A model generated the notes under the pieces. The model did no database searches, had not been told where the DNA came from, and worked only from the letters and a program-made list of their open reading frames with translations. DNA of 64,000 bases, taken from the NCBI GenBank assembly GCA_013388745.1, contig JACAER010000047.1, forward strand, positions 1 through 64,000, written 5' to 3'. Within the stretch, counting starts at the first letter, position 1; each line of letters opens with the position of its first letter. Made by a program: the position numbers and the translations under genes. This stretch comes from Chloroflexota bacterium. Lineage in GTDB: Bacteria > Chloroflexota > Anaerolineae > Aggregatilineales > Phototrophicaceae. Below, in pieces: positions 26,919 to 35,263 of this stretch.

Positions 26919-28001
26919 ATGTCTTTGCGTAAAGTTCTATTCCTCCTCGTGCTGGTCTGTCTGTTCGTTCCCGCCGTTTTTGCTCAAGAGATGCCCGCCG
27001 CTCCCGAAATCGTCGTCACCGGCGCCTGGGCGCGCAATACCGCCCTCGAACATCGCGATATGAGCGACATGGCCGAACCGATGGACATGAGTATCGGCGG
27101 CGTGTTTATCGCCACCGTCGAAAATCTCAGCGCGCAGCCGGTGCGCCTGATCAGCGGCAGCACGCCGGTTTCGGGCATTGTCGAACTGCATCAGACCACA
27201 ATGGAAAACGATGTGATGAGCATGGGGCCGCTGGAAGGCGGCGTCGAAATTCCAGCGGGCGCTGTGGTCGAACTCGAATCACAGGGCGTCCATTTTATGC
27301 TGGTGGCGCTGAATGTCGATCTTGTGCTGGGCGACGCCTTCAGCTTCACGCTCGTTTTTGAACTGCCGGAGATGAACAACGAAACATTCGAGGTCGTTAT
27401 CGGCGTGCCCGTGCTGGAAGAAGCGCCCGCCGCCCACACGTTCGCCTTCTTTGGCCTGTGGGCGCGCCCCACTGTCGCCGCCCCCAGCGAAGCTGAAATG
27501 GGCGGCATGCAGATGGGCGACGCCACGCCGGAAGCCACCGAAGCAATGGGCGGCATGCAGATGGGCGACGCTACGCCGGAAGCCACCGAAGCAATGGGCG
27601 GCATGCAGATGGGCGACGCCACGCCGGAAGCCACCGAGGCGATGGGCGGCATGTCCGGGATGCAGCCGCGCGCCGGCGTCAGCGCCGTCTATATGCAGAT
27701 CATCAATCGCGGCGCCAGCGACGATCGTCTGATCGCCGCCAGCACGACTGTCGCCAACCTGGTGCAAATCCACGAATCGCGTTTGGTCGATGACGTCATG
27801 CAAATGAGCGAAGTTGAAGGCGGGCTGCCGCTGCCGGTGGGCGAGCGCGTGCTCTTGCAGCCTGGCGGTTTCCACATCATGCTCATGGACTTGCAGCAGG
27901 AACTTGTGCCCGGCACGGCCTTTTTGCTCACGCTCACGTTTGAAAGCGGCGCAGAAATCACCCTCGCCGTGCCTGTGTACAATGCTATGCAGATGGGATA
28001 A
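26919..28001 (+). CDS. Secreted protein with two PCuAC copper-chaperone domains and a Met-rich linker
   Basis: 360 residues. PCuAC (DUF461) proteins carry Cu(I) to the CuA centre of cytochrome oxidase. Seen: signal peptide (VLFLLVLVCLFVPAVFAQ); domain 1 (about 30-180) with VELHQTTMENDVMSM and VHFM; domain 2 (about 245-355) with VQIHESRLVDDVMQM and FHIM. Both keep the H-x10-M ... HxM copper ligands. Between them a 16-residue unit (EAMGGMQMGDATPEAT) is repeated three times. Start taken at the second ATG (26919), which has AAGGA six bases upstream; the ATG at 26913 is too close to it. Followed 4 bp later by a cytochrome c gene. Confidence 0.92.
   Translation: MSLRKVLFLLVLVCLFVPAVFAQEMPAAPEIVVTGAWARNTALEHRDMSDMAEPMDMSIGGVFIATVENLSAQPVRLISGSTPVSGIVELHQTTMENDVMSMGPLEGGVEIPAGAVVELESQGVHFMLVALNVDLVLGDAFSFTLVFELPEMNNETFEVVIGVPVLEEAPAAHTFAFFGLWARPTVAAPSEAEMGGMQMGDATPEATEAMGGMQMGDATPEATEAMGGMQMGDATPEATEAMGGMSGMQPRAGVSAVYMQIINRGASDDRLIAASTTVANLVQIHESRLVDDVMQMSEVEGGLPLPVGERVLLQPGGFHIMLMDLQQELVPGTAFLLTLTFESGAEITLAVPVYNAMQMG
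27493..27646 (+). repeat. Three 48-bp tandem repeats in the PCuAC linker
   Basis: Three consecutive 48-bp units, each holding GGCGGCATGCAGATGGGCGA, with one or two silent differences. They encode the Met-rich linker between the two copper domains. Such repeats can expand or contract by slippage or recombination without a frameshift. Confidence 0.88.
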
Positions 28002-28005
28002 CACC

Positions 28006-28530
28006 ATGCGGCTGATGACGCTCGGCTTGTTGATGGTGATCGGCGTCCTGGCGTTGGGAGCGCTGGCCTTTATGTGGGCCAGCAGCGTCCCCGCCGCCCC
28101 CGCGCTTTCGGCCTCCGCGCTAACAGCAACGGCCTTTTGCAACGAACTCACCAGCGTCGGCGGGCGGGTCCTCTCGTGGGAATTGTTCGGCACGCCCACG
28201 CCCAACCCCGACGCCACCGCCACCCCGACCATGGGGCCGGGCGATGTCGCGCGCGGCGAAGAATTGTTTCACAGCGTGGCCGCCTGCGACGCCTGTCACA
28301 GTATCGACAGCAGCGCGGTGCTGGTCGGCCCGCCGCTGATGAACATCGCCCAGACCGGCGGCCTGCGCTATCCCGACGTTTCGGCAGAAGAATACATCTA
28401 TCGCGCCATCGTCTGGCCGGATCAGATTTCGCCGTCTTCCAAGCCGGGCATCATGCCCATCACTTATGGTCTGGTGCTCAACCAGCAGCAGATCAGCGAC
28501 CTGATTGCCTATCTCATGTCGCTGGGCTGA
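28006..28530 (+). CDS. Membrane-anchored c-type cytochrome
   Basis: 174 residues. An N-terminal anchor (LMTLGLLMVIGVLALGALAF) precedes a Thr/Pro-rich linker (GTPTPNPDATATPTMGPG) and one cytochrome c domain with heme motif CDACH (about residue 100) and a likely axial Met in KPGIMPITYG. It probably carries electrons near the terminal oxidase. Start at the ATG at 28006, 4 bp after the PCuAC stop, so the two are co-transcribed. The open frame extends far upstream, overlapping the PCuAC gene, but only as a shadow. Confidence 0.88.
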   Translation: MRLMTLGLLMVIGVLALGALAFMWASSVPAAPALSASALTATAFCNELTSVGGRVLSWELFGTPTPNPDATATPTMGPGDVARGEELFHSVAACDACHSIDSSAVLVGPPLMNIAQTGGLRYPDVSAEEYIYRAIVWPDQISPSSKPGIMPITYGLVLNQQQISDLIAYLMSLG

Positions 28531-28548
28531 GCGGCCAGCGCAGAGACG

Positions 28549-28571
28549 AGGCCGGCCTCGCGCGCCGGCCT
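28549..28571 (+). terminator. GC-rich hairpin after the cytochrome c gene
   Basis: AGGCCGGC (28549-28556) and GCCGGCCT (28564-28571), an 8-bp perfect stem with a 7-base loop, 19 bases after the stop codon. Confidence 0.45.
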
Positions 28572-28875
28572 AACGGCTCTTTTGCGCCTGGCTGGTTTTG
28601 CCGCCACACACCGAAGTGCCCGGCAGCCAGGCAAACTGGTTTGCCTGCAAGTCTCTGCGCGACTCGTTGAAAGTTCGCGCCTTAGAGTCGTTATCGGCTT
28701 GACTCGTTAAACGACCTTGGGCTTGGTTCTTCGACCGCCGGACGTTAAAATGTCCGGCGGTATGCCGCGCAAAACACGCCCCCATTTCCGAATGCACCCC
28801 CCGTTTTCGGCCTTTTGCAACAAAAAACGGGCGCGCTTAGTGCGCCGCCCGCCTTCGTCCGTGCCCCACTGCCGT
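28572..28875. other. Non-coding stretch with several hairpins
   Basis: About 300 bases without a supported gene. It holds a self-complementary GGCAAACTGGTTTGCC, repeated ACTCGTT segments, and a strong hairpin CCGCCGGAC-gttaaaat-GTCCGGCGG at 28735-28760. It lies between convergent genes (cytochrome c and the cNMP-binding protein). It may be only a double terminator region, or encode a small structured RNA. Confidence 0.35.
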
Positions 28876-29313
28876 TTAACGCACTTCCAGCGCCAGCCGC
28901 AGCCGCCGCGCCAGCTCTTTCATCATTAGAATCGGAATATCCACATCCTCGCGCAGCACATCCAGGAAATCCAGCCGCGTGATCGCCAGGCACTTCGTCT
29001 CTTCCACCGCGATCACCGATGCCGTGCGCGGCTCTTCGTCCAGCAGCGAGAGTTCACCGAAGAACTGGTTGGCGCCCAGCATCTCCAGCATGATTTTCGT
29101 CCCGTCCACGCGCTCCTTGAGCACCTCCACACGCCCGCTCTCGATGATAAACAGGCCGATGCCGATCTTGCCCTGCGCGACGATCACATCGCCCTCTTTA
29201 TAATCCAGTTCGCTGAAGCGCGCGGCGATCTTGCGAATCTGGCGCGCGTCGAGGCCATGAAAGAGAGGAATCGTGCTTAAGGCGCGCACAATCGCTTCAG
29301 ATTCTTTGGTCAT
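28876..29313 (-). CDS. Stand-alone cyclic nucleotide-binding domain protein
   Basis: 145 residues consisting of one cNMP-binding (CRP-like) domain and no DNA-binding helix. Seen: IPLFHGLDARQIRKIA, GDVIVAQGKIGIGLFIIESG and the phosphate-binding cassette FGELSLLDEEPRTASVIA, with the Glu and Arg that hold the cyclic phosphate. It may regulate partners by contact. GAGGA precedes the ATG. It is the last gene of a same-strand run with the ATP-grasp and aminomutase genes (81 bp after the former). Confidence 0.88.
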   Translation of the reverse strand: MTKESEAIVRALSTIPLFHGLDARQIRKIAARFSELDYKEGDVIVAQGKIGIGLFIIESGRVEVLKERVDGTKIMLEMLGANQFFGELSLLDEEPRTASVIAVEETKCLAITRLDFLDVLREDVDIPILMMKELARRLRLALEVR

Positions 29314-29394
29314 TTTTTTATCCTCGCTGTCGAAAAGTCAAAAATCACATCTGTGTATCGACTTTACCCAAAATCGGGCGGGCGCGCTACCAGG

Positions 29395-30510
29395 CTACGA
29401 GACGGCCTGCTTGAGCGGGCGCTGCGCCAGCCCTTCGCGCGAGGCAGCGAGTTCGACAATCGTGTTAATCAGGCGCTCATACGACCAGCCGCCGGCCAGC
29501 GCTTGCAGGCAGAGATCGCTGTAACCGGGGTTGAGGCCCGGCAGCGGGTTGATCTCCAGGATATACGGCTTGTAGTGCTGGCGTTCATCCAGCCGGAAAT
29601 CGACGCGCGCCACGTCTTTGCAGCCCATGACGCGGAAGACCGCCGCCGCCAGCCGCTGCAAGTCGTGTTCCTGTTCGGGCGTGAGCGGCGCCGGGCACAG
29701 ATAGCGGAAATCGTCGGCCAGTTCGACCTTCATCCGGTTGGTGTACAGGCCGCCTTCTTCCGGGCCATAAGCGTGTGTATCGACCTCCAGCGCTGGCAAA
29801 AACGTTAGCCCTTCGGGGATGTCGCTGCCGGTCACGCGCTCATTGATGCGCCGCGCCATGTTGGATTTCAGGTTGCCCAGCAGCCCAATAGTCACCTCGC
29901 GGCCTTTGATGAAATGCTCGACCAGCATCGACTGGTTGTAGCGGGCGATCATCTTGCGGAGCTGCTCGCGGAGCTGCGCCACCGTGTAGACAATGCTTTC
30001 GCCGCTGATGCCCATGCTGGTGCCTTCGCGGCTGGGCTTGACGAACAGCGGGAAACGCAGTTCGCCGCTTTCATCTAACAAATCCTCGTCGATTGGCTCG
30101 TCGGCCTGCTCGAAGACCTGAAATTCCGGCGTGGGCAGCCCGTGATACCACAGCAGGCGCTTGGTCATCGGCTTATCCAGCGCCAGCGCCAGCGTCAGCA
30201 CCTTGCTGCCGGTGTAGGGGATGCGCAGCATTTCCAGCATGGCGGGAATCTGCGCTTCGCGGCCATCACCAAAATGACTTTCGGAGATGTTGAAGCACAG
30301 ATCGGGCTGATAAGCCAGCAGGCGCTCCATCAGGTTGTGCGGCGGGGCGATCTGCGCCTCGAAAAAGTCGGCTTCGTGGCCGGCGGCGCGCAGCACGGCG
30401 ATCATGCTGTCGGTGGTTTTGGAACTGTCCAGGTCGTCCCACTGGTCGGCGACCATGCCATCCCAGGTCGGCGCGTTTTTCTTGAGGTTAGCGAGCACGG
30501 CAATACGCAT
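29395..30510 (-). CDS. ATP-grasp ligase of the D-Ala-D-Ala ligase type
   Basis: 371 residues. Family enzymes join a carboxylate to an amine using ATP. Seen: LCFNISESHFGDGREAQIPA (domain 1), YTGSKVLTLALALDKPMTK, LFVKPSREGTSMGI (ATP Lys and glycine loop), MLVEHFIKGREVTIGLLG and DVARVDFRLDERQHYKPYIL then EINPLPGLNPGYSDL (metal-binding Glu/Asn). It is shorter in the middle than true Ddl and carries an N-terminal extension on the first domain, so the substrate may not be D-Ala. It follows the lysine 2,3-aminomutase gene by 137 bp on the same strand, suggesting the two share a pathway, possibly ligating beta-lysine. Confidence 0.85.
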   Translation of the reverse strand: MRIAVLANLKKNAPTWDGMVADQWDDLDSSKTTDSMIAVLRAAGHEADFFEAQIAPPHNLMERLLAYQPDLCFNISESHFGDGREAQIPAMLEMLRIPYTGSKVLTLALALDKPMTKRLLWYHGLPTPEFQVFEQADEPIDEDLLDESGELRFPLFVKPSREGTSMGISGESIVYTVAQLREQLRKMIARYNQSMLVEHFIKGREVTIGLLGNLKSNMARRINERVTGSDIPEGLTFLPALEVDTHAYGPEEGGLYTNRMKVELADDFRYLCPAPLTPEQEHDLQRLAAAVFRVMGCKDVARVDFRLDERQHYKPYILEINPLPGLNPGYSDLCLQALAGGWSYERLINTIVELAASREGLAQRPLKQAVS

Positions 30511-30647
30511 GTGTTATGTTTCCCAGTCTTCCCGTTCAAAGCCGTCCACACGGCGAAATTCGGATAAATAATGCTTGACTCAAGACAACAGCCCCGCTGC
30601 TGCGCATCATAGGATGCCAGCGCGGGGCCATGCAGTGCTGTGTTTGT

Positions 30648-32207
30648 TTATTCGGCGAGGCGCTGGCCGTTGGGCTTTTTGCCGTGCCCATTGCCGTTTT
30701 TGCCGCTGCCGTTGTGCATGATCTCGCCCACCGGGATCAGCGCATTTTCCGGCGCGGGCTGGCCGTGCCCGTTTTTGCCGTTCCTGCCATTTTTGCTGTG
30801 GCCGTTCGTGCTGACAGGGGTTTCGCCGATGCCGTAGGGCTGCCACTTGGCTTCATCGCTGTTCAGGCGGTGCTGTTCGCCGCCGCGCTGGTGCAGCGTG
30901 TCGAAGCCTTCAGGTTTGATCGAAAGCGCTTCGTCTTGCAGCAGGCCGTGTACGCCCGACTGCCCCGGCTCTGGCCGCTTTTCGACCTGGCGATCCAGAT
31001 AGTCGACAGCGTGCGGGTCGTAGTCTTCCGGCTCGTGATAGGTCGTGATGAAGCCTTCGTAGTTGCGCAGCACCACTTTACCCGGCGCCTGGCTGATCAG
31101 GTACTGCGGCATCACCGGGATTTTGCCGCCGCCGCCGGGCGCATCGACCACATACGTAGGCACGGCGTAGCCGCTGGTGTGCCCGCGCAGCCCTTCGATG
31201 ATCTCGATACCTTTGGCGATGGTCGTGCGGAAGTGCCCTGCGCCCTTGACCAGATCGCACTGGTACAGATAGTAAGGGCGCACACGGTTGCGCACCAGCT
31301 TATGCACCAGTTCGCGCTGGATGTTCACGCTGTCGTTGATGCCCGCCAGCAGCACGCTCTGGTTGCCCAGCGGCACCCCGGCGAAGGCCAGCTTTTCCAG
31401 CGCGCGGCTCAGTTCGGGCGTGATCTCTTTGGGATGGTTGACATGAATGTTCATCCACAGGGGATGATATTTTTTGACCATCTCGCAGAATTCATCGGTG
31501 ATGCGCTGCGGCAGGAACACGGGCAGGCGGCTGCCGATGCGGATAATTTCGATGTGCTCGATGCTGCGCAGGCTGCTGAGCACGTAGTCCAGCATCTTGG
31601 GCGCGATCGCCAGCGGGTCGCCGCCGGAGAGCAGCACATCGCGCACCTGCGGCGTGCGCCGCAAGTAGTCGATCTGCGCGTCGAAATCGACCTTGCTAAA
31701 GGTTTGCCCCGGCTGGCCGACAATACGGCTGCGCGTGCAGTAGCGGCAGTACGAAGCGCACTGCGTTGTCAGCAGCATCAGCACGCGATCCGGGTAGCGA
31801 TGCACCAGACCGGGCACCGGGCTGTGCTTGTCTTCGGCCAGGCTGTCTTCCATCATGCCCTCGAAAGCGCGCAGTTCGCGCCCCAGCGGGATCACCTGAC
31901 GGCGCACCGGGCAGTGCGGGTCATCGGGGTCAATCAGGCTGGCGAAATAGGGCGTAATATCGACGCGGAACTTGTCTTCCGCCATCAGGCCGGCGATTTC
32001 TTCAGAGGTCAGATGGATCAGGCGCGCGAGGTCTTCGTAGGAATTCAGGCGGTTCGCCATCTGCCAGCGCCAATCGTCCCACTTCTCGTCGGGAACGTCG
32101 GCCCACAGAGCGGGGCGGGGCATTCTGGCGAGCGCCCTGGTTGGGGGCGGTTCTTCGGAGGGAGGTTCTTCGGCGTTCGACTGCATTTCCTCTAACTGGT
32201 CAAACAT
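30648..32207 (-). CDS. kamA: Lysine 2,3-aminomutase (radical SAM, PLP) with Asn/Gly/Lys-rich tail
   Basis: 519 residues. Converts L-lysine to L-beta-lysine using an iron-sulfur cluster, SAM and PLP. Seen: cluster motif CASYCRYCTR (about residue 146), SGGDPLAI, NQSVLLAGINDSVN and YVVDAPGGGGKIPVMP, which hold the lysine-binding Asp residues and the PLP Lys of true aminomutases. After about residue 460 the chain ends in a low-complexity tail (NGHSKNGRNGKNGHGQ, NGSGKNGNGHGKKPNGQ) not usual in the family. Start set at the ATG at 32207; a GTG at 32222 is in frame but sits too near its GGAG. Confidence 0.92.
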   Translation of the reverse strand: MFDQLEEMQSNAEEPPSEEPPPTRALARMPRPALWADVPDEKWDDWRWQMANRLNSYEDLARLIHLTSEEIAGLMAEDKFRVDITPYFASLIDPDDPHCPVRRQVIPLGRELRAFEGMMEDSLAEDKHSPVPGLVHRYPDRVLMLLTTQCASYCRYCTRSRIVGQPGQTFSKVDFDAQIDYLRRTPQVRDVLLSGGDPLAIAPKMLDYVLSSLRSIEHIEIIRIGSRLPVFLPQRITDEFCEMVKKYHPLWMNIHVNHPKEITPELSRALEKLAFAGVPLGNQSVLLAGINDSVNIQRELVHKLVRNRVRPYYLYQCDLVKGAGHFRTTIAKGIEIIEGLRGHTSGYAVPTYVVDAPGGGGKIPVMPQYLISQAPGKVVLRNYEGFITTYHEPEDYDPHAVDYLDRQVEKRPEPGQSGVHGLLQDEALSIKPEGFDTLHQRGGEQHRLNSDEAKWQPYGIGETPVSTNGHSKNGRNGKNGHGQPAPENALIPVGEIMHNGSGKNGNGHGKKPNGQRLAE

Positions 32208-32222
32208 GACTTTGTTACACAC

Positions 32223-32412
32223 TCCATATACAAACAGCCAATCACAATGATCGGCTCAGGTCAAAATCTGAAATTGCGCAAACAACTAATTGACGAAAAC
32301 TCACAACTTGTGGGTAATTGAAGTCGAATTTTCATTTTCATTATAGTCCAAATCGCTAAATGTCAACTAAGAAAATGTACGAAATATATACGAAACTCCC
32401 CCCCAATTTTGA
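32223..32412. other. AT-rich intergenic region upstream of kamA
   Basis: About 190 bases clearly richer in A and T than the surrounding DNA, without a reading frame. It probably contains the promoter of the aminomutase operon, but no convincing -35/-10 pair was identified. Confidence 0.35.
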
Positions 32413-32660
32413 GGGGACGCGCAAGCACCTGCAAGCCTGGTGATTCTGGCGACGGAACGCCGCGATCTGCCCGACAGCTTTTTTGCGCCCTATGTCGAAA
32501 TCATCCAGCGCGACATCCACAACCGCAAAAACCGCGTGCGCCGCGCAATGAACAAGGGCTATGTCGATCATGGGCAAACGGGCTGCAAGACGCCGGCGCA
32601 TACATTCGCACGAGCGCGGCGCGCAGGGAAAACACAGCAGGCAAAAAAGCGGCAGGCTAA
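32413..32660 (+). pseudogene. Frameshifted C-terminal remnant of an AlkD-like DNA alkylation repair protein
   Basis: The frame containing 32440 encodes ATERRDLPDSFFAPYVEIIQ, RDIHNRKNRVRRAMNKG and YVDHGQTGCKTP; near 32592 the match jumps to the frame at 32409, which continues AGAYIRTSAARRENTAGKKA and stops at 32660. Proteins of the AlkD-like HEAT family end with this order (…IHxxxNRVRxAMN…VDHGxTxCKTPDAxxYI…). The stretch between AMN and VDHG is shorter than normal, so there is also an internal deletion, and the N-terminal half is gone. Clearly a dead gene. Confidence 0.6.
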
Positions 32661-32708
32661 GGCAAGTTCATATCGGGAAGCGGCATTTGATGCGCGTGCC
32701 CGGATGCG

Positions 32709-34349
32709 CTATTGCGTCTTGCGCCGCCACACGAAAAAGCTGCCGATCTGTGTTTCGCGTTCGTAGTTGAACATCAGCCAGTTGTTGAGTTCGGTGTACT
32801 CTTGCAGCAGTTGGTTGGAATCTTCCGTGCGCCCGGTGACCCAGGGCATGTTATCGACTTGCAGCACCAGCACATAAGGCGGCGGCGCGGCCCACAGCGC
32901 ATCGACGTTTTCCTGCTGCCAGGCGCGCGGATACCAGCTCACGACCAGCGGAAACTGCGAGATGAAGCGCGTGGCCGGGCGAAACCCGCCCAGATAATAA
33001 ATCTCCGGGCGGAAACCCCAGATATAGAGCGTGTCGCCGCGCGCCATATGTGCTTGCAGATAATTGACGACTTGCAGCGATTCGCTCGCCAGAAATTCAC
33101 CGCCGCGAAAACGCGCGTAGTAGGCCATCTGTGTTTCCTGCCCGCTGAGATAAGGCAGCGCCGGCAGCCAGACAGCGCGCAGCAGCAGCAGGCACAGCGC
33201 CGCGCCCGCCAGCGCCGGCAAAAAACGCGCCCGATACCCACTCAATTTCACCACCGCGTCCGCCGCCAATAACACCAGCGGCGGCAGAATCGGCAGCCAT
33301 TGGTAGCTGATGCCTTTGGCCTGCATCAGCACATTGGCCAACATCGCCAGCGCCCACAGCCAGATCACCCACCAGCCGGAATGCACCGACCAATCGGTAG
33401 TATGGCGGTTTTCGGCCTGGCGGGCGCGCCGAACGCTGGTCAACAGCAGCCAGAGCGCGGCCAGCAGCAGCAGCGGCCACCACAGGTCGAGCCGTTCCTG
33501 CACACCCGCGCGCCACACAGGCGTTTCGTACCACTGCACGCCGTCGTAGCCCAGCCCGGCATACGGCGCGACCAACTGCGCGCTGAGAATCATGTCGTCC
33601 AGCACGCCCAACGCCGCCATATACACCAGCCCGCCCAGCCCGATCAGCAGCCCGCCCGCTGCGAAAACCAGCGCATCGCGCAGCAGCCAGCGCATTTTCG
33701 CGCCGCGTGTAAAGCCGTGCGTCCAGACACTGATGCTGTGGCCGATCACCAGCGCCAGCACGAACAGCGCGAAGGTGTACTTGAACCACAGCGTCAGCGC
33801 GGCGCACACGCCCGCAAAAAATGCCCACAACAGATTTTGCCGCGGCGTTTCGCCAGCAGGCGCAGCTTTGAAGGCGCAAGCCGCCGCCAGCAGCATCGGC
33901 GCCAGCGCCAGCCCGTCGTTTTGTGTCAGCGACCAGAAGGATTCGCTGAAGTAAAACGCGCCGAGCGCCAGCAGGCTCAGAATGGCCGTGGACGTGCCCG
34001 CCAGCCGCCGCGCCACATAATACAGCGACACGCCCAGCAGCGGGAACAGCGCCAGATCAATCAGCCGCAGCGCCGCCGCGCTCTGGCCGAAGAGGGCGAT
34101 AAACAGCGCGTACAGGTAATAAATCGCGGGGGGCTTGAAGTCCCAGTAGCCGATAAACGGCGGCTGGCCCTCCAGAATGCCTACTGCGATGGTGCCGAAG
34201 ACGCCGTGATCGCGCGCCAGCGGATAGGTCAGGATGGGCAGCGCCAGCAGCAGCAGCAGCGCCAGACACCCAATGACTATAAGAATTTCGCGCCGTCTGG
34301 TTTTCACCGCCTGCCTGACCTTTGTCGTGAAAATGGGCGGACACCGCAT
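32709..34349 (-). CDS. GT39-like membrane glycosyltransferase
   Basis: 546 residues, about 10-12 membrane helices. Family members (ArnT/PMT-like) move a sugar from a polyprenyl carrier to protein or lipid on the outer face. Seen: PLARDHGVFGTIAVGILEGQ (the catalytic Asp loop after helix 1), GYWDFKPPAIYYLYALF (the conserved KPP motif), and FYFSESFWSLTQNDGLA. The C-terminal soluble part (about 430-546) includes YIWGFRPEIYYLGGF. Start at the ATG at 34349, which lies inside a 9-bp inverted repeat; an upstream in-frame start at 34397 is possible. Confidence 0.85.
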   Translation of the reverse strand: MRCPPIFTTKVRQAVKTRRREILIVIGCLALLLLLALPILTYPLARDHGVFGTIAVGILEGQPPFIGYWDFKPPAIYYLYALFIALFGQSAAALRLIDLALFPLLGVSLYYVARRLAGTSTAILSLLALGAFYFSESFWSLTQNDGLALAPMLLAAACAFKAAPAGETPRQNLLWAFFAGVCAALTLWFKYTFALFVLALVIGHSISVWTHGFTRGAKMRWLLRDALVFAAGGLLIGLGGLVYMAALGVLDDMILSAQLVAPYAGLGYDGVQWYETPVWRAGVQERLDLWWPLLLLAALWLLLTSVRRARQAENRHTTDWSVHSGWWVIWLWALAMLANVLMQAKGISYQWLPILPPLVLLAADAVVKLSGYRARFLPALAGAALCLLLLRAVWLPALPYLSGQETQMAYYARFRGGEFLASESLQVVNYLQAHMARGDTLYIWGFRPEIYYLGGFRPATRFISQFPLVVSWYPRAWQQENVDALWAAPPPYVLVLQVDNMPWVTGRTEDSNQLLQEYTELNNWLMFNYERETQIGSFFVWRRKTQ

Positions 34350-34360
34350 GTGGTGTCCGC
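34337..34360. promoter_or_regulatory. Inverted repeat centred on the GT39 start codon
   Basis: GCGGACACC (34337-34345) and GGTGTCCGC (34352-34360) flank six bases that include the ATG of the GT39 gene (34347-34349 on the minus strand). In RNA this would bury the start codon in a hairpin loop; in DNA it could bind a dimeric repressor. Confidence 0.45.
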
Positions 34361-34471
34361 TATGATCACAGGCATTATACCAGTGGACGGCAAACATACC
34401 CGGCCTATTCCCTTCGCGCCTGAATCCGGTGTACGATAACCGTGTGCCACCTTTTTTCAGGAGCAGCCAAG

Positions 34472-35188
34472 ATGAAAATCCGCGTTTTGCAAAATAAAGT
34501 GCGTCTGCGCCGTTCGCCAGAGTTCAAAACCACCAACGTCGTGCGCCTGCTGGCGAAAGACAGCGTGTTCGAGAACCCGCGCAAACACGGTGATTGGTGG
34601 AAAGTTGCCGACGGCTATATCCACGCCAGCATGGTAGAGGAGATCGCCGACGCGCCGGTTGAGCCAACCAAGCCCGCCGAACCCGAAAAGCCGGGGGTTG
34701 GGCTGTTTGTGCCCTATCGTTCACAGTGGGACGTGGACGCCAGCAACCGCAGCAGCGACTGCGGCCAGACGTGTGTGGCGATGCTGGCCGATTGGAAGGG
34801 CGTCAAGGTGCGCGTCAACGACCTCAAAATCCAGTCGAGCCGCAGCGGGCTGACCACCGCCAAGAATCTGGTGGATAACTTCGCGACGATCGGCCTGAAG
34901 GCCAAAGAGGTCGCCGTGCCGCTGGCGGAAATACCGCCGCTGCCGGCCATCTGCCTGATGTGGTACGGCGGGCTGAAGCGCAGCAGCGTGCAGGACAGGG
35001 GCTTTCGCGGCTGGCACTGGCTGGTGCTGCTGGAACAAACAGCGGACTACGTGGTCACGCATGACCCTAATTACTTCGACAAGCGGCGCGACGAGGGCGC
35101 CTTCAAGCGCTACAGTAGCGACGAGTGGAACAAGGCGTTCATCCCGTATATGGGCAGCAAACGCACGGCGGTAGTGCTGGACGCCTGA
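34472..35188 (+). CDS. SH3-like domain plus C39-family cysteine peptidase
   Basis: 238 residues, no signal peptide seen. Residues 1-60 form an SH3b-like fold (VRLRRSPEFKTTNVVRLLAK, GDWWKVADGYIHASMV). A Pro/Glu linker (VEPTKPAEPEKPG) leads to a papain-like C39 domain with the catalytic Cys in SSDCGQTCVAMLADW, the His in GWHWLVLL and an Asp in VTHDPNY. C39 enzymes cleave after double-Gly leaders or other peptides; the target here is unknown. Start at the ATG at 34472 with GGAGC upstream; an in-frame GTG at 34442 would add ten residues. Confidence 0.82.
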   Translation: MKIRVLQNKVRLRRSPEFKTTNVVRLLAKDSVFENPRKHGDWWKVADGYIHASMVEEIADAPVEPTKPAEPEKPGVGLFVPYRSQWDVDASNRSSDCGQTCVAMLADWKGVKVRVNDLKIQSSRSGLTTAKNLVDNFATIGLKAKEVAVPLAEIPPLPAICLMWYGGLKRSSVQDRGFRGWHWLVLLEQTADYVVTHDPNYFDKRRDEGAFKRYSSDEWNKAFIPYMGSKRTAVVLDA

Positions 35189-35263
35189 AAAGCGCTGAAC
35201 CCGCCCACACGCAGCAAGTCCCTCCCCGCTGGCGCTGAGAGGGATTTAGGGGGTAAGCCAGTC

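Noticed and set aside
30630..32195. 521-residue open frame antisense to the aminomutase gene
   Set aside because: The opposite strand encodes a complete lysine 2,3-aminomutase with all catalytic motifs.
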